Origin: Bordetella parapertussis
GTDB taxonomy: Bacteria > Pseudomonadota > Gammaproteobacteria > Burkholderiales > Burkholderiaceae_B
Direction: 5' to 3'
DNA: 6,329 bases
Assembly: GCA_943331855.1 (NCBI GenBank)
Contig: CALQNE010000205.1
Coordinates: 1 to 6,329, forward strand
A program made the position numbers and the translations under genes. The notes beneath the pieces were generated by a model. The model searched no databases. It was not told where the DNA came from and saw only the letters and a list, made by a program, of their open reading frames with translations. This document shows positions 1-5,665 of this stretch, piece after piece. The first letter of the stretch is position 1. Every line of letters starts with the position of its first letter.

Positions 1-1
1 G

Positions 2-496
2 GCCGGTAAGCCCGAGCACCTGTTGAATCCAGGCAACATCCCCGTCATCAAAACAGATCGTGGTGGGCAAATCACCTATCACGGCCCGGGGCAGATCATG
101 GTGTATATCCTGGCTGATCTCAAGCGGTCAGGGCGCTATATCAAGCAACTGGTGTTTGAGATTGAAGAGTCGCTGATTGCAACACTTGCCGCCTACAACA
201 TTGATAACGCTTGCCGCAAACCAGGTGCCCCCGGTGTGTATGTGCCCGGCAAGCACGACTTAGCCAAGATCGCGGCCTTGGGCATTAAGGTCAGGCAGGG
301 TTGCACGTATCACGGCTTGGCGCTGAACCTTGATCTGGATCTGACGCCCTTTGAAGGCATTAACCCTTGTGGCTATGCAGGATTGCAGACCGTGAGTATG
401 GCAAGCTGTGGGGTGAAGGCGCAGTGGGACGAGGTGGCACAAACCCTGGCGCAGCAAATTATCAAGCGCTGCGGGCTACAGATGGCCGAGCTTTAA
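2..496 (+). CDS. lipB: Octanoyltransferase LipB, 5'-truncated
   Basis: Lipoyl(octanoyl) transferase. It moves octanoate from acyl carrier protein to the lysine of lipoyl domains (pyruvate and 2-oxoglutarate dehydrogenase E2, GcvH) in the cytoplasm, the first step of endogenous lipoate synthesis. The reading frame is open from base 2 and begins [11 protein letters not shown], which is internal LipB sequence, so the true start lies upstream. By comparison with E. coli LipB (about 213 residues), roughly 50 N-terminal residues are missing. An in-frame TTG at 23 is not the start. Visible family motifs are [13 protein letters not shown] (codons from about 56), the APGVYV segment, the [18 protein letters not shown] segment whose Lys (codon 266-268) matches the catalytic lysine, and INPCGYAG, whose Cys (codon 368-370) matches the acyl-accepting cysteine. 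Both catalytic residues are intact. lipA follows after 62 nt, the usual proteobacterial pairing. Family identity is secure. Confidence 0.96.
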   Translation, partial: AGKPEHLLNPGNIPVIKTDRGGQITYHGPGQIMVYILADLKRSGRYIKQLVFEIEESLIATLAAYNIDNACRKPGAPGVYVPGKHDLAKIAALGIKVRQGCTYHGLALNLDLDLTPFEGINPCGYAGLQTVSMASCGVKAQWDEVAQTLAQQIIKRCGLQMAEL

Positions 497-526
497 AGGC
501 CCCCCGAGTAAGCGCCGTCTAGCGGG

Positions 527-532
527 TAAAAT
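527..532 (+). promoter_or_regulatory. Possible -10 element upstream of lipA
   Basis: TAAAAT in the context GGGTAAAATGC, lying 26 nt before the lipA start in the lipB-lipA gap. It matches the sigma70 -10 consensus at 5 of 6 positions. No good -35 hexamer is visible about 17 nt upstream, so lipA may have its own weak promoter or be read through from lipB. Support is consensus matching only. Confidence 0.35.
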
Positions 533-547
533 GCAGTCTTAACGCTT

Positions 548-552
548 AGGAA
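548..552 (+). promoter_or_regulatory. Ribosome binding site for lipA
   Basis: AGGAA ends 6 nt before the GTG at 559 and is the only good Shine-Dalgarno match in the lipB-lipA gap. It supports the GTG start, since no in-frame ATG lies nearby before the conserved part of LipA. Confidence 0.6.
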
Positions 553-558
553 ATCGCC

Positions 559-1503
559 GTGACGTACGACGCAACGCAAAAACAAAAGGCACAAGATAAA
601 GTTTCTCGCATCCCCATCAAGGTGGTTGCGGCTGAACGCCTGAAGAAACCTGAATGGATCCGCGTCAAAGCGGCGCCTGCGGGCTCACGTTTTTATGACA
701 TCAAACGTATTTTGCGCGAGCACAACTTGCACACCGTGTGTGAAGAGGCGTCGTGCCCCAACATTGGTGAGTGTTTTGGTAAAGGCACGGCCACCTTCAT
801 GATCATGGGTGACAAGTGCACGCGTCGTTGCCCGTTTTGTGATGTAGGCCATGGGCGCCCCGATCCGCTTGATGTGGATGAGCCCTTGAATCTGGCGCGC
901 ACGATTGCCGCGCTTAAGTTGAGCTACGTTGTGATTACCTCGGTTGATCGCGATGATTTGCGCGATGGCGGTGCTGCCCACTTTGTTGAATGTATTCAAA
1001 AAGTGCGTGAGTTGTCGCCGGCTACCCGGATTGAAGTATTAGTGCCTGATTTCAGAGGGCGACTGGATCGCGCACTTGAAATTTTAGATGGCGGCCCGCC
1101 TGACGTGATGAACCATAATCTTGAGACTGTGCCGCGTTTGTATAAGCAAGCACGTCCGGGTTCAGACTATCAGCACTCGTTAACGTTATTGCAAGAGTTT
1201 AAAAAACGTCATCCGGGCACACCAACCAAATCGGGTTTGATGTTGGGCTTGGGCGAGACCGACGACGAAATCCTGCAAGTCATGCGCGACATGCGTGCGC
1301 ATGATGTTGAGATGCTCACGATCGGGCAATACCTGCAGCCCTCACAGCACCATCTGCCGGTGTTGCGCTACGTACACCCCGACACCTTCAAAATGTTTGA
1401 GCGCGAGGCCTACGCGATGGGGTTCAATCATGCCGCTGTCGGGGCGATGGTCAGGTCGTCGTATCACGCCGACGAACAGGCCCATGCGGCGGGCGTGAAC
1501 TAA
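559..1503 (+). CDS. lipA: Lipoyl synthase LipA
   Basis: Radical SAM enzyme that inserts two sulfur atoms at C6 and C8 of the octanoyl group attached to lipoyl domains, giving lipoate. It completes the pathway begun by the upstream lipB. The protein is 314 residues, close to the family norm of about 320. The auxiliary [4Fe-4S] cluster motif CX4CX5C is at Cys61, Cys66 and Cys72 ([12 protein letters not shown]). The radical SAM CX3CX2C motif is at Cys87, Cys91 and Cys94 ([13 protein letters not shown]). The C-terminal RSSYHA motif, whose serine ligates the auxiliary cluster in characterised LipA, is at residues 299-304. All key residues are present. The start is a GTG with AGGAA 6 nt upstream. 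The first 30 or so residues are a lysine-rich variable extension typical of betaproteobacterial LipA. It ends with TAA and is followed by a structured AT-rich intergenic region. Confidence 0.98.
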   Translation: MTYDATQKQKAQDKVSRIPIKVVAAERLKKPEWIRVKAAPAGSRFYDIKRILREHNLHTVCEEASCPNIGECFGKGTATFMIMGDKCTRRCPFCDVGHGRPDPLDVDEPLNLARTIAALKLSYVVITSVDRDDLRDGGAAHFVECIQKVRELSPATRIEVLVPDFRGRLDRALEILDGGPPDVMNHNLETVPRLYKQARPGSDYQHSLTLLQEFKKRHPGTPTKSGLMLGLGETDDEILQVMRDMRAHDVEMLTIGQYLQPSQHHLPVLRYVHPDTFKMFEREAYAMGFNHAAVGAMVRSSYHADEQAHAAGVN

Positions 1504-1504
1504 C

Positions 1505-1514
1505 CTAGCGCTAG
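1505..1514. repeat. 10-bp perfect palindrome after lipA
   Basis: CTAGCGCTAG begins one base after the lipA stop codon. It is a perfect palindrome, too short and without a T-tract to act as an intrinsic terminator by itself. It may be a chance palindrome or a protein-binding site, and nothing in the sequence distinguishes these. Confidence 0.4.
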
Positions 1515-1519
1515 AAATA

Positions 1520-1563
1520 AACCTATAGGTAATTATTTGCTTTAAATAATTGACCTATGGGTT
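1520..1563. repeat. Imperfect inverted repeat (hairpin) downstream of lipA
   Basis: The left arm at 1520-1538 and right arm at 1544-1563 pair over 19 positions with one mismatch and one bulged base, around a 5-nt loop (GCTTT). The outer half is AACC(T/C)ATAGGT and the inner half is AATTATTT. It lies 17 nt after the lipA stop, so it would form in the lipA mRNA 3' end and could protect or end the transcript. It lacks the GC-rich stem and following T-run of a classic rho-independent terminator, so it is described here as a repeat. The AT-rich composition differs from the surrounding genes. Confidence 0.7.
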
Positions 1564-1673
1564 ATCTGAAACTTTCGCATTTGAAGGGTTCGCCTCGTGG
1601 TTTAACCGCCAAGGGGTTGGCTGCGTGCGCCTCATGAATGGGCGATTGAACTAGGATTTTGCCTCAATTTCAC
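1564..1673. other. Unassigned intergenic stretch
   Basis: About 110 bp of moderate GC between the post-lipA hairpin and the AT-rich inverted-repeat block. I see no RNA gene, recognisable promoter or family-level coding sequence. It holds a 9-bp palindrome GGTTTAACC (1599-1607) and an antisense 26-codon open frame (1555-1635) without a recognised product. It could be a remnant of a dispersed intergenic repeat, but a single window cannot show copy number. Confidence 0.3.
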
Positions 1674-1784
1674 ATAAGAAACTTTTTTGTATGTTAATAT
1701 TAATCGTTTAAAAATACAAATTAAATTGTTTATTAACAAATAGTTAAGTAATATAAATATTTAACATACAAAAAAGTTTCTTAT
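1674..1784. repeat. AT-rich block with perfect 24-bp inverted repeats
   Basis: The arms at 1674-1697 and 1761-1784 are exact reverse complements over 24 bp (ATAAGAAAC... and ...GTTTCTTAT). They enclose 63 bp that is almost entirely A and T. By my count the whole 111-bp block has 15 G or C bases, about 14% GC, far below the flanking genes. The symmetry continues inward for a few more bases if a one-base gap is allowed. The right arm ends 5 nt before the ATG of the downstream ATPase gene. Possible roles are an operator or attenuating hairpin controlling that gene, or a non-autonomous miniature element with terminal inverted repeats. I see no clear target-site duplication at its edges. Confidence 0.85.
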
Positions 1785-1789
1785 ATAAA
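1761..1789 (+). promoter_or_regulatory. Promoter-like element abutting the ATPase start
   Basis: TTAACA at 1761-1766 and TATAAA at 1784-1789 are separated by 17 nt, and each matches the sigma70 -35 or -10 consensus at 5 of 6 positions. The -35 lies inside the right inverted-repeat arm and the -10 touches the ATG at 1790. Transcription from here would be expected to begin about 7 nt into the annotated coding region. So either the element is fortuitous in AT-rich DNA, or the real promoter lies further upstream in the spacer. There is no Shine-Dalgarno sequence before the ATG. Confidence 0.3.
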
Positions 1790-3286
1790 ATGAAAAAATG
1801 GGACTTTTACGGTCGCCACGACACGTTGAGTGCGCTCGATAGCCTGATCCACAAGCAACGGTGGTTTTTTTGTCGTATTCAAGGGCGCCGTCGTATCGGC
1901 AAGACAACGCTGCTCAAAGAGTTGATGAAATCGGATCCTAGCCTGGCCGGGCGCATGATTTATATGCAAATGCCCAATTCAGATGAGCGCGATGTGGCGG
2001 CCAGTTTTAGGCGCGCACTGAAGGATAGCGGCAGCGACGCCGCCTTGCTCTTGGCTGACACGATTGATGACTTTGCCTCAATGGCAAGGGCAATTGGCGT
2101 CTTGTGCCGTCAAGGCATGATGCTCATCCTGGATGAATTTCAGTACTTCACAAGTGCAAAGTTGCAGGCTTTCAATTCGCACTTGCAAGCACAAGTCGAT
2201 CAATTAAAAGACACTGACCGTGGTGGCTTGTTTGTGTTGGGTTCTTTGCAGTCTGAAATGAACGCCTTGCTCAATGATGCCGCCGCACCGCTCTATGGTC
2301 GCCTGACAGCCTCAATTGATCTGCAGCATTGGGATTTTGAGGATTTGACGACGCTTTACTCGGCGCACGGGATTCATAGCCCCACACAATGGCTCACGTT
2401 ATGGAGCTTCTTTGAGGGGGTTCCAAAGTTTTATCGCGACGCCTACGAGCAAGACCTATTTAGCGCGCCTGCTGAAAACTTTGGTACAGAGCTTCTGACA
2501 CGTCTGTTTCTCAAAGAAGGTAGTCCGCTCGCAGAAGAGGCCCACACCTCATTTTTGCGTGAAGTACGTGGAAAAATGATGGCAATTTTGAATTACCTGT
2601 CTGAACACCCCGGCTGCGTGCACGGCGAGCTGATCGCTGCATTAAATAAAGACGACGACACTTCGCCGATGGGCACTTACATTACTCGCCTGGTTGAAAG
2701 CTATCGCATCGTTGACAAGAGATGGCCTGTATTTTCAGACAGCAAAAGTCGCAACGCAAGGTATTACATTACCGATAACTTTCTTCAAGGCTGGCTCTCT
2801 GTCGTCAAACCCGCCCGTGACGCGGCGCGCCTGCGGCCTTTGCAACAAGTGCTGCAGTTAGCGAAGCCCAGAACTTGCATTCACGAAGGTGGTGCTTTTG
2901 AAAAGTGGATTCGGCAACTACATATCGAATGCTCGCGTAAGGGCAAGGGTGATTTTGCCTTGACCGACATTAATCTCGGGTTCTGGAATCATCCGCGCGA
3001 TGTAGATAAAACCATCGAAATTGATCTTGTCGCGATCAACAGCGATGACAAGCGCGTGCGCCTTGGCTCTTGCAAGCGAAACGCGAGGGCGCACGACAAT
3101 CTGTCCTTGGCAAAATTTGAGGCGCATATCCAGGCGTTTTTGGCCAGCAAAGAGGGTAAAAGACTCGAAGGCTGGAAAACAGAGAAGGTACTGTTTTCTC
3201 CGGTCTTTTTAAGTGACGAAAAACAGATGCTGAAGCAACGGGGCTTTGCGTGTCTTGATCTGCCAGCCTACGCCAGCTTGTTTTAG
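1790..3286 (+). CDS. P-loop ATPase, archaeal-ATPase/DUF234-like
   Basis: A 498-residue AAA-class/STAND-like ATPase of the archaeal ATPase type, function not established. It opens with the family's usual FYGR-x5-L segment. Walker A is GRRRIGKTT at residues 32-40 (Lys38, Thr39). Walker B is MLILDEFQ at 111-118 (Asp115, Glu116). A sensor-like segment LGSLQSEM is at 150-157, followed by APLYGRLT at 166-173 and EGVPKFY at 209-215, all typical of this family. A winged-helix-like region covers about 260-335, ending in RYYITDNFLQGW. The C-terminal part resembles the DUF234 nuclease-fold domain: Glu371 (GAFEKW), IEIDLV at 409-414 and GSCKRN at 426-431. The last motif has Ser where a PD-(D/E)xK site would have Glu, so nuclease activity is doubtful. 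No signal peptide or membrane segment is seen. The ATG at 1790 is the only plausible start in an open stretch back to a TAA at 1754, but it has no Shine-Dalgarno. The gene stands alone between lipA and a catabolic operon. Confidence 0.88.
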   Translation: MKKWDFYGRHDTLSALDSLIHKQRWFFCRIQGRRRIGKTTLLKELMKSDPSLAGRMIYMQMPNSDERDVAASFRRALKDSGSDAALLLADTIDDFASMARAIGVLCRQGMMLILDEFQYFTSAKLQAFNSHLQAQVDQLKDTDRGGLFVLGSLQSEMNALLNDAAAPLYGRLTASIDLQHWDFEDLTTLYSAHGIHSPTQWLTLWSFFEGVPKFYRDAYEQDLFSAPAENFGTELLTRLFLKEGSPLAEEAHTSFLREVRGKMMAILNYLSEHPGCVHGELIAALNKDDDTSPMGTYITRLVESYRIVDKRWPVFSDSKSRNARYYITDNFLQGWLSVVKPARDAARLRPLQQVLQLAKPRTCIHEGGAFEKWIRQLHIECSRKGKGDFALTDINLGFWNHPRDVDKTIEIDLVAINSDDKRVRLGSCKRNARAHDNLSLAKFEAHIQAFLASKEGKRLEGWKTEKVLFSPVFLSDEKQMLKQRGFACLDLPAYASLF

Positions 3287-3344
3287 TTCTTGGCGGACAG
3301 CGCTTGCGAGTCAGCCCCGTGCGCAATCCAACGAAACAAACGGT

Positions 3345-3350
3345 TAGAAT
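3345..3350 (+). promoter_or_regulatory. Possible -10 element of the bug operon
   Basis: TAGAAT in the context GGTTAGAATC matches the sigma70 -10 consensus at 5 of 6 positions and lies about 100 nt before the Bug start codon, in the 162-bp gap after the ATPase gene. No strong -35 is visible. If used, the operon would have a 5' leader of roughly 90 nt. The rest of this gap shows only a weak CCAC-AG-GTGG hairpin and no clear terminator for the ATPase gene. Confidence 0.35.
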
Positions 3351-3438
3351 CAACCACAGGTGGCTGTAAGCGAAGAAACACCAACCTTTAACACAACGCA
3401 AAATGACAACAGAGCGCAGCTAAAAGCGCCACCGGTCC

Positions 3439-3442
3439 GGAG
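3439..3442 (+). promoter_or_regulatory. Ribosome binding site for the Bug gene
   Basis: GGAG sits 6 nt before a GTG at 3449. It decides the start: the upstream ATG at 3403 is in another frame and closes after six codons, while the GTG start gives a complete signal peptide. Confidence 0.65.
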
Positions 3443-3448
3443 ACAAAA

Positions 3449-4429
3449 GTGATAAAAAGCAATCGATTGCTAGCGATACTATTTGCCGCGGGCGCTGCCT
3501 GTTTGGCACTGCCCCAGCTAGGCTTGGCCCAAGACTACCCCACTAAGTCTATCAAGCTGATCATCCCGTACCCACCAGGGGGCGGAACTGATTATGTAGG
3601 GCGCGTGGTGGGCACTAAGATGGCTGAACTCACCAAGTGGACCGTCATCCTAGAAAATCGCCCGGGCGCGGGCGGTAACCTTGCCGCCGAGGCCGTCGCC
3701 AAAAGCGCACCCGATGGCTACACCTTGCTCTTGGCGCAAACCGACAGCGTGATGGTCAGCCCTTGGTTAAACCCAAGCGTAGGCTACGACACGCTTAAAA
3801 GCTTCACGCCAGTGGTTCAGTTGACCATCACGCCGGGTGCGATTGTGAGCGCAACCACCTCAACGATTCGCACACCGGCCGACATGATCGCCAAGGGCAA
3901 GACCACTGAAGGTTTGCGTTGGGCCACTGCCGGCGCAGGAACCTTTGGAGATTTGCTGGGCGAGCAATATAAAAAGGCCATGAATATTAATTTGGTGAAC
4001 ACTGCCTACAAAGGTGCGCCGCCAGCCTTAACCGATGTGATGGGCGGCCACGTTGACGTTGCGTTGTTGTCGCTTGGCTCTGTGTTGCCTCAAGTTAAAA
4101 CGGGTAAGTTGCATGCGGTAGCCGTCACGACTGCGACGCGTGCCAACCTGTTGCCTGACACACCAACACTTGCAGAGTCGGGCGCGACTGGTATGGACGG
4201 CAGTATCTGGGTGGGGATCTTTGTGCCGGTCGGCACACCGATGCCAATCGTGCAAAAGTTAAATGCTGAATTCAACCGCGCCTTACAGCAATCCGATGTC
4301 AAAGAAAAAATCATTTCGGTTGGTGTGGATGTTGTCGGTGGCTCGGTCGAAACCTATACAGAGTTTGTCAAAACCGACTTTGCGCGCTGGGGCAAAATCG
4401 TGAAAGACTCTGGGATCAAATTGCAATAG
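3449..4429 (+). CDS. Bug-family (TctC) periplasmic solute-binding protein
   Basis: Extracytoplasmic binding protein of the Bug/TctC family (tripartite tricarboxylate receptor), 326 residues, the normal family length. It would bind a small carboxylate in the periplasm. A signal peptide covers residues 1 to about 27: basic start MIKSNR, hydrophobic core, cleavage likely after GLA27 before QDYPTK. Family hallmarks are the start of the mature protein (YPTKSIKLIIPYPPGGGTD, with Asp48 in the ligand-binding loop), ENRPGAGGNLAAEAVAK at 69-85, APDGYTLL at 87-94, and the middle GAPPALTDVMGGHVD segment. The start is GTG with a GGAG site. No TctA/TctB membrane genes are in the window, which is common for the many orphan Bug proteins of Burkholderiales. 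The gene is 24 nt upstream of a CoA-transferase, which suggests its ligand is a carboxylic acid handled by that enzyme. The ligand cannot be read from the sequence. Confidence 0.95.
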   Translation: MIKSNRLLAILFAAGAACLALPQLGLAQDYPTKSIKLIIPYPPGGGTDYVGRVVGTKMAELTKWTVILENRPGAGGNLAAEAVAKSAPDGYTLLLAQTDSVMVSPWLNPSVGYDTLKSFTPVVQLTITPGAIVSATTSTIRTPADMIAKGKTTEGLRWATAGAGTFGDLLGEQYKKAMNINLVNTAYKGAPPALTDVMGGHVDVALLSLGSVLPQVKTGKLHAVAVTTATRANLLPDTPTLAESGATGMDGSIWVGIFVPVGTPMPIVQKLNAEFNRALQQSDVKEKIISVGVDVVGGSVETYTEFVKTDFARWGKIVKDSGIKLQ

Positions 4430-4453
4430 CTAAGAAAAAGGCCTCACCCCGTT

Positions 4454-5632
4454 ATGCAGCTGCAAGGAATCCGTGTCATCGATTTAACCCGCATCGTGTC
4501 GGGGCCGTTTTGCACGATGTTTTTGGCCGATATGGGTGCCGAGGTCATCAAGATCGAAACGCCAGGCAAAGGTGACCCGGTGCGCAAGCAGGGTGAATCA
4601 CCCAATGGGTTTTCGTATTACTTTGCAACCTTCAACCGTAACAAGCGCTCGTTGGCGATTGATTTGCGCAGCGAAGAGGGCAAAGAGGTGTTGCGCAAGT
4701 TGTTAGCAACTGCTGATGTGGTGGTCAATAACTTCAGGCCTGGCGTGATGGACACCATGGGCTTTGGGCGCGAAGCCTTGCGTCAAATCAAACCCGATTT
4801 AGTCAGCTGCAATCTGACCGGCTTTGGTTTGGATGGTCCTTATGCTGAACGGCCATCGTTTGATTTTATTGCCCAAGCCATGAGTGGTTTCATGAGTGTG
4901 AATGGCGATGAAGGCGAGCCCCCAATGCGCGCCGCACCACCGATCTCTGATCTGTTGTCGGGCATGTATGCCGCGATGGGGATCATGGCGGCCTTGCTGC
5001 GCCGTGAGCGCACTGGGCAGGGCGAAGAGGTCACCACCTCGCTGACCGATAGCATGACAAGTGTGATGTCGTTTTTAGCGTCAAATTATTTTGCGACGGG
5101 TAAGCTGCCTGCGCGTACCGGTAACGATAATGCGCTGGTATCGCCTTATGGGATGTTTGAGGCGGCCGATGGTCAAGTGGCGCTCGCCCCGAGTAACGAC
5201 GGCGTGTACTCAAAGTTATTAGCCGTGTTGGGGTTAGATCACTTACGCGAGCGCCCCGAATTTTTAAACAATAAGCTCAGATTTCAAAACCGCAAACAGA
5301 TTAATGCCGAGATCAACCTCAAAATCGGTGAAAAGCCGATTGCACATTGGATTGAAGTTTTGAATCAGGCGGGTGTGCCTTGCGGCCGGGTGCTGAACGT
5401 GCAAGAGGCCTTTGATGATCCGCAGACCCAGCATCAGCAGATGCGGATGACGATTCAGCACCCAGATCATGGCCGGCTTGATGTGCTGGGGTTTCCGATC
5501 AAGTTTACGGATGATCCCTGCAAGATGTATCGGCCACCGCCTAACCTTGGTGGGGATAATATGGGTGTGCTAACCGAATTGGGGTTAAGCAGTGAAGCGA
5601 TTGACGCCTTGAAAGCCAAAGGCGTGATTTAA
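4454..5632 (+). CDS. CaiB/BaiF (family III) CoA-transferase
   Basis: Family III CoA-transferase, 392 residues, the normal length. It transfers CoA between a donor thioester and a carboxylic acid in the cytoplasm. The N-terminus MQLQGIRVIDLTRIVSGPFC followed by LADMGAEVIKIE is the standard family opening and supports the ATG at 4454, although only a weak AAAAGG lies 12 nt upstream. NRNKRSLAIDL (61-71), the NNFRPGVMDTMG segment (92-103) and LTGFGLDGPY (121-130) follow. Asp166 in PISDLLSGMYAAMG aligns with the catalytic aspartate that formyl-CoA transferase uses to form the acyl anhydride and glutamyl/aspartyl-CoA intermediates. RTGQGEEV and the C-terminal GVPCGRVLNVQEAFDDPQ segment are also typical. 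It lies between the Bug gene and an HMG-CoA lyase-like gene, so it probably activates the acid that the lyase cleaves. Substrate and CoA donor (for example succinyl-CoA) are unknown; family annotation alone does not separate candidates. Confidence 0.95.
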   Translation: MQLQGIRVIDLTRIVSGPFCTMFLADMGAEVIKIETPGKGDPVRKQGESPNGFSYYFATFNRNKRSLAIDLRSEEGKEVLRKLLATADVVVNNFRPGVMDTMGFGREALRQIKPDLVSCNLTGFGLDGPYAERPSFDFIAQAMSGFMSVNGDEGEPPMRAAPPISDLLSGMYAAMGIMAALLRRERTGQGEEVTTSLTDSMTSVMSFLASNYFATGKLPARTGNDNALVSPYGMFEAADGQVALAPSNDGVYSKLLAVLGLDHLRERPEFLNNKLRFQNRKQINAEINLKIGEKPIAHWIEVLNQAGVPCGRVLNVQEAFDDPQTQHQQMRMTIQHPDHGRLDVLGFPIKFTDDPCKMYRPPPNLGGDNMGVLTELGLSSEAIDALKAKGVI

Positions 5633-5655
5633 TTGACGATTGACTAAAAACATAC

Positions 5656-5659
5656 GAGG
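5656..5659 (+). promoter_or_regulatory. Ribosome binding site for the lyase gene
   Basis: GAGG lies 6 nt before the ATG at 5666, in the 33-nt gap after the CoA-transferase stop. It supports this start and translation from the same operon mRNA. Confidence 0.65.
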
Positions 5660-5665
5660 CATTTT

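Noticed and set aside
1520..1563. Intrinsic (rho-independent) terminator after lipA
   Set aside because: The stem is AT-rich and imperfect and no T-tract follows the right arm, so I list it as an inverted repeat rather than a terminator.
1555..1635. Antisense 26-codon small ORF between lipA and the ATPase
   Set aside because: It has no Shine-Dalgarno, ends inside the hairpin, and has no recognised family. It is not supported as a gene.
1564..1673. tRNA or tRNA-fragment attachment site suggested by a GGGTTCGCC string
   Set aside because: No cloverleaf arms or anticodon stem could be built around it, and no repeated copy occurs at the other side of the ATPase gene.
1674..1784. CRISPR-like repeat unit
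   Set aside because: There are only two arms in inverted, not direct, orientation. There is no repeat-spacer periodicity and no cas gene.
3036..3401. Antisense open frame of 121 codons across the ATPase 3' end and the following gap
   Set aside because: It overlaps a well-supported gene for most of its length, has no recognisable motifs and no ribosome binding site that I can see. It is best explained as a shadow frame.
3403..3423. Six-codon ORF (MTTERS) upstream of the Bug gene as a leader peptide
   Set aside because: It has no regulatory codon pattern, no attenuator hairpins and no clear ribosome binding site. It is likely chance.
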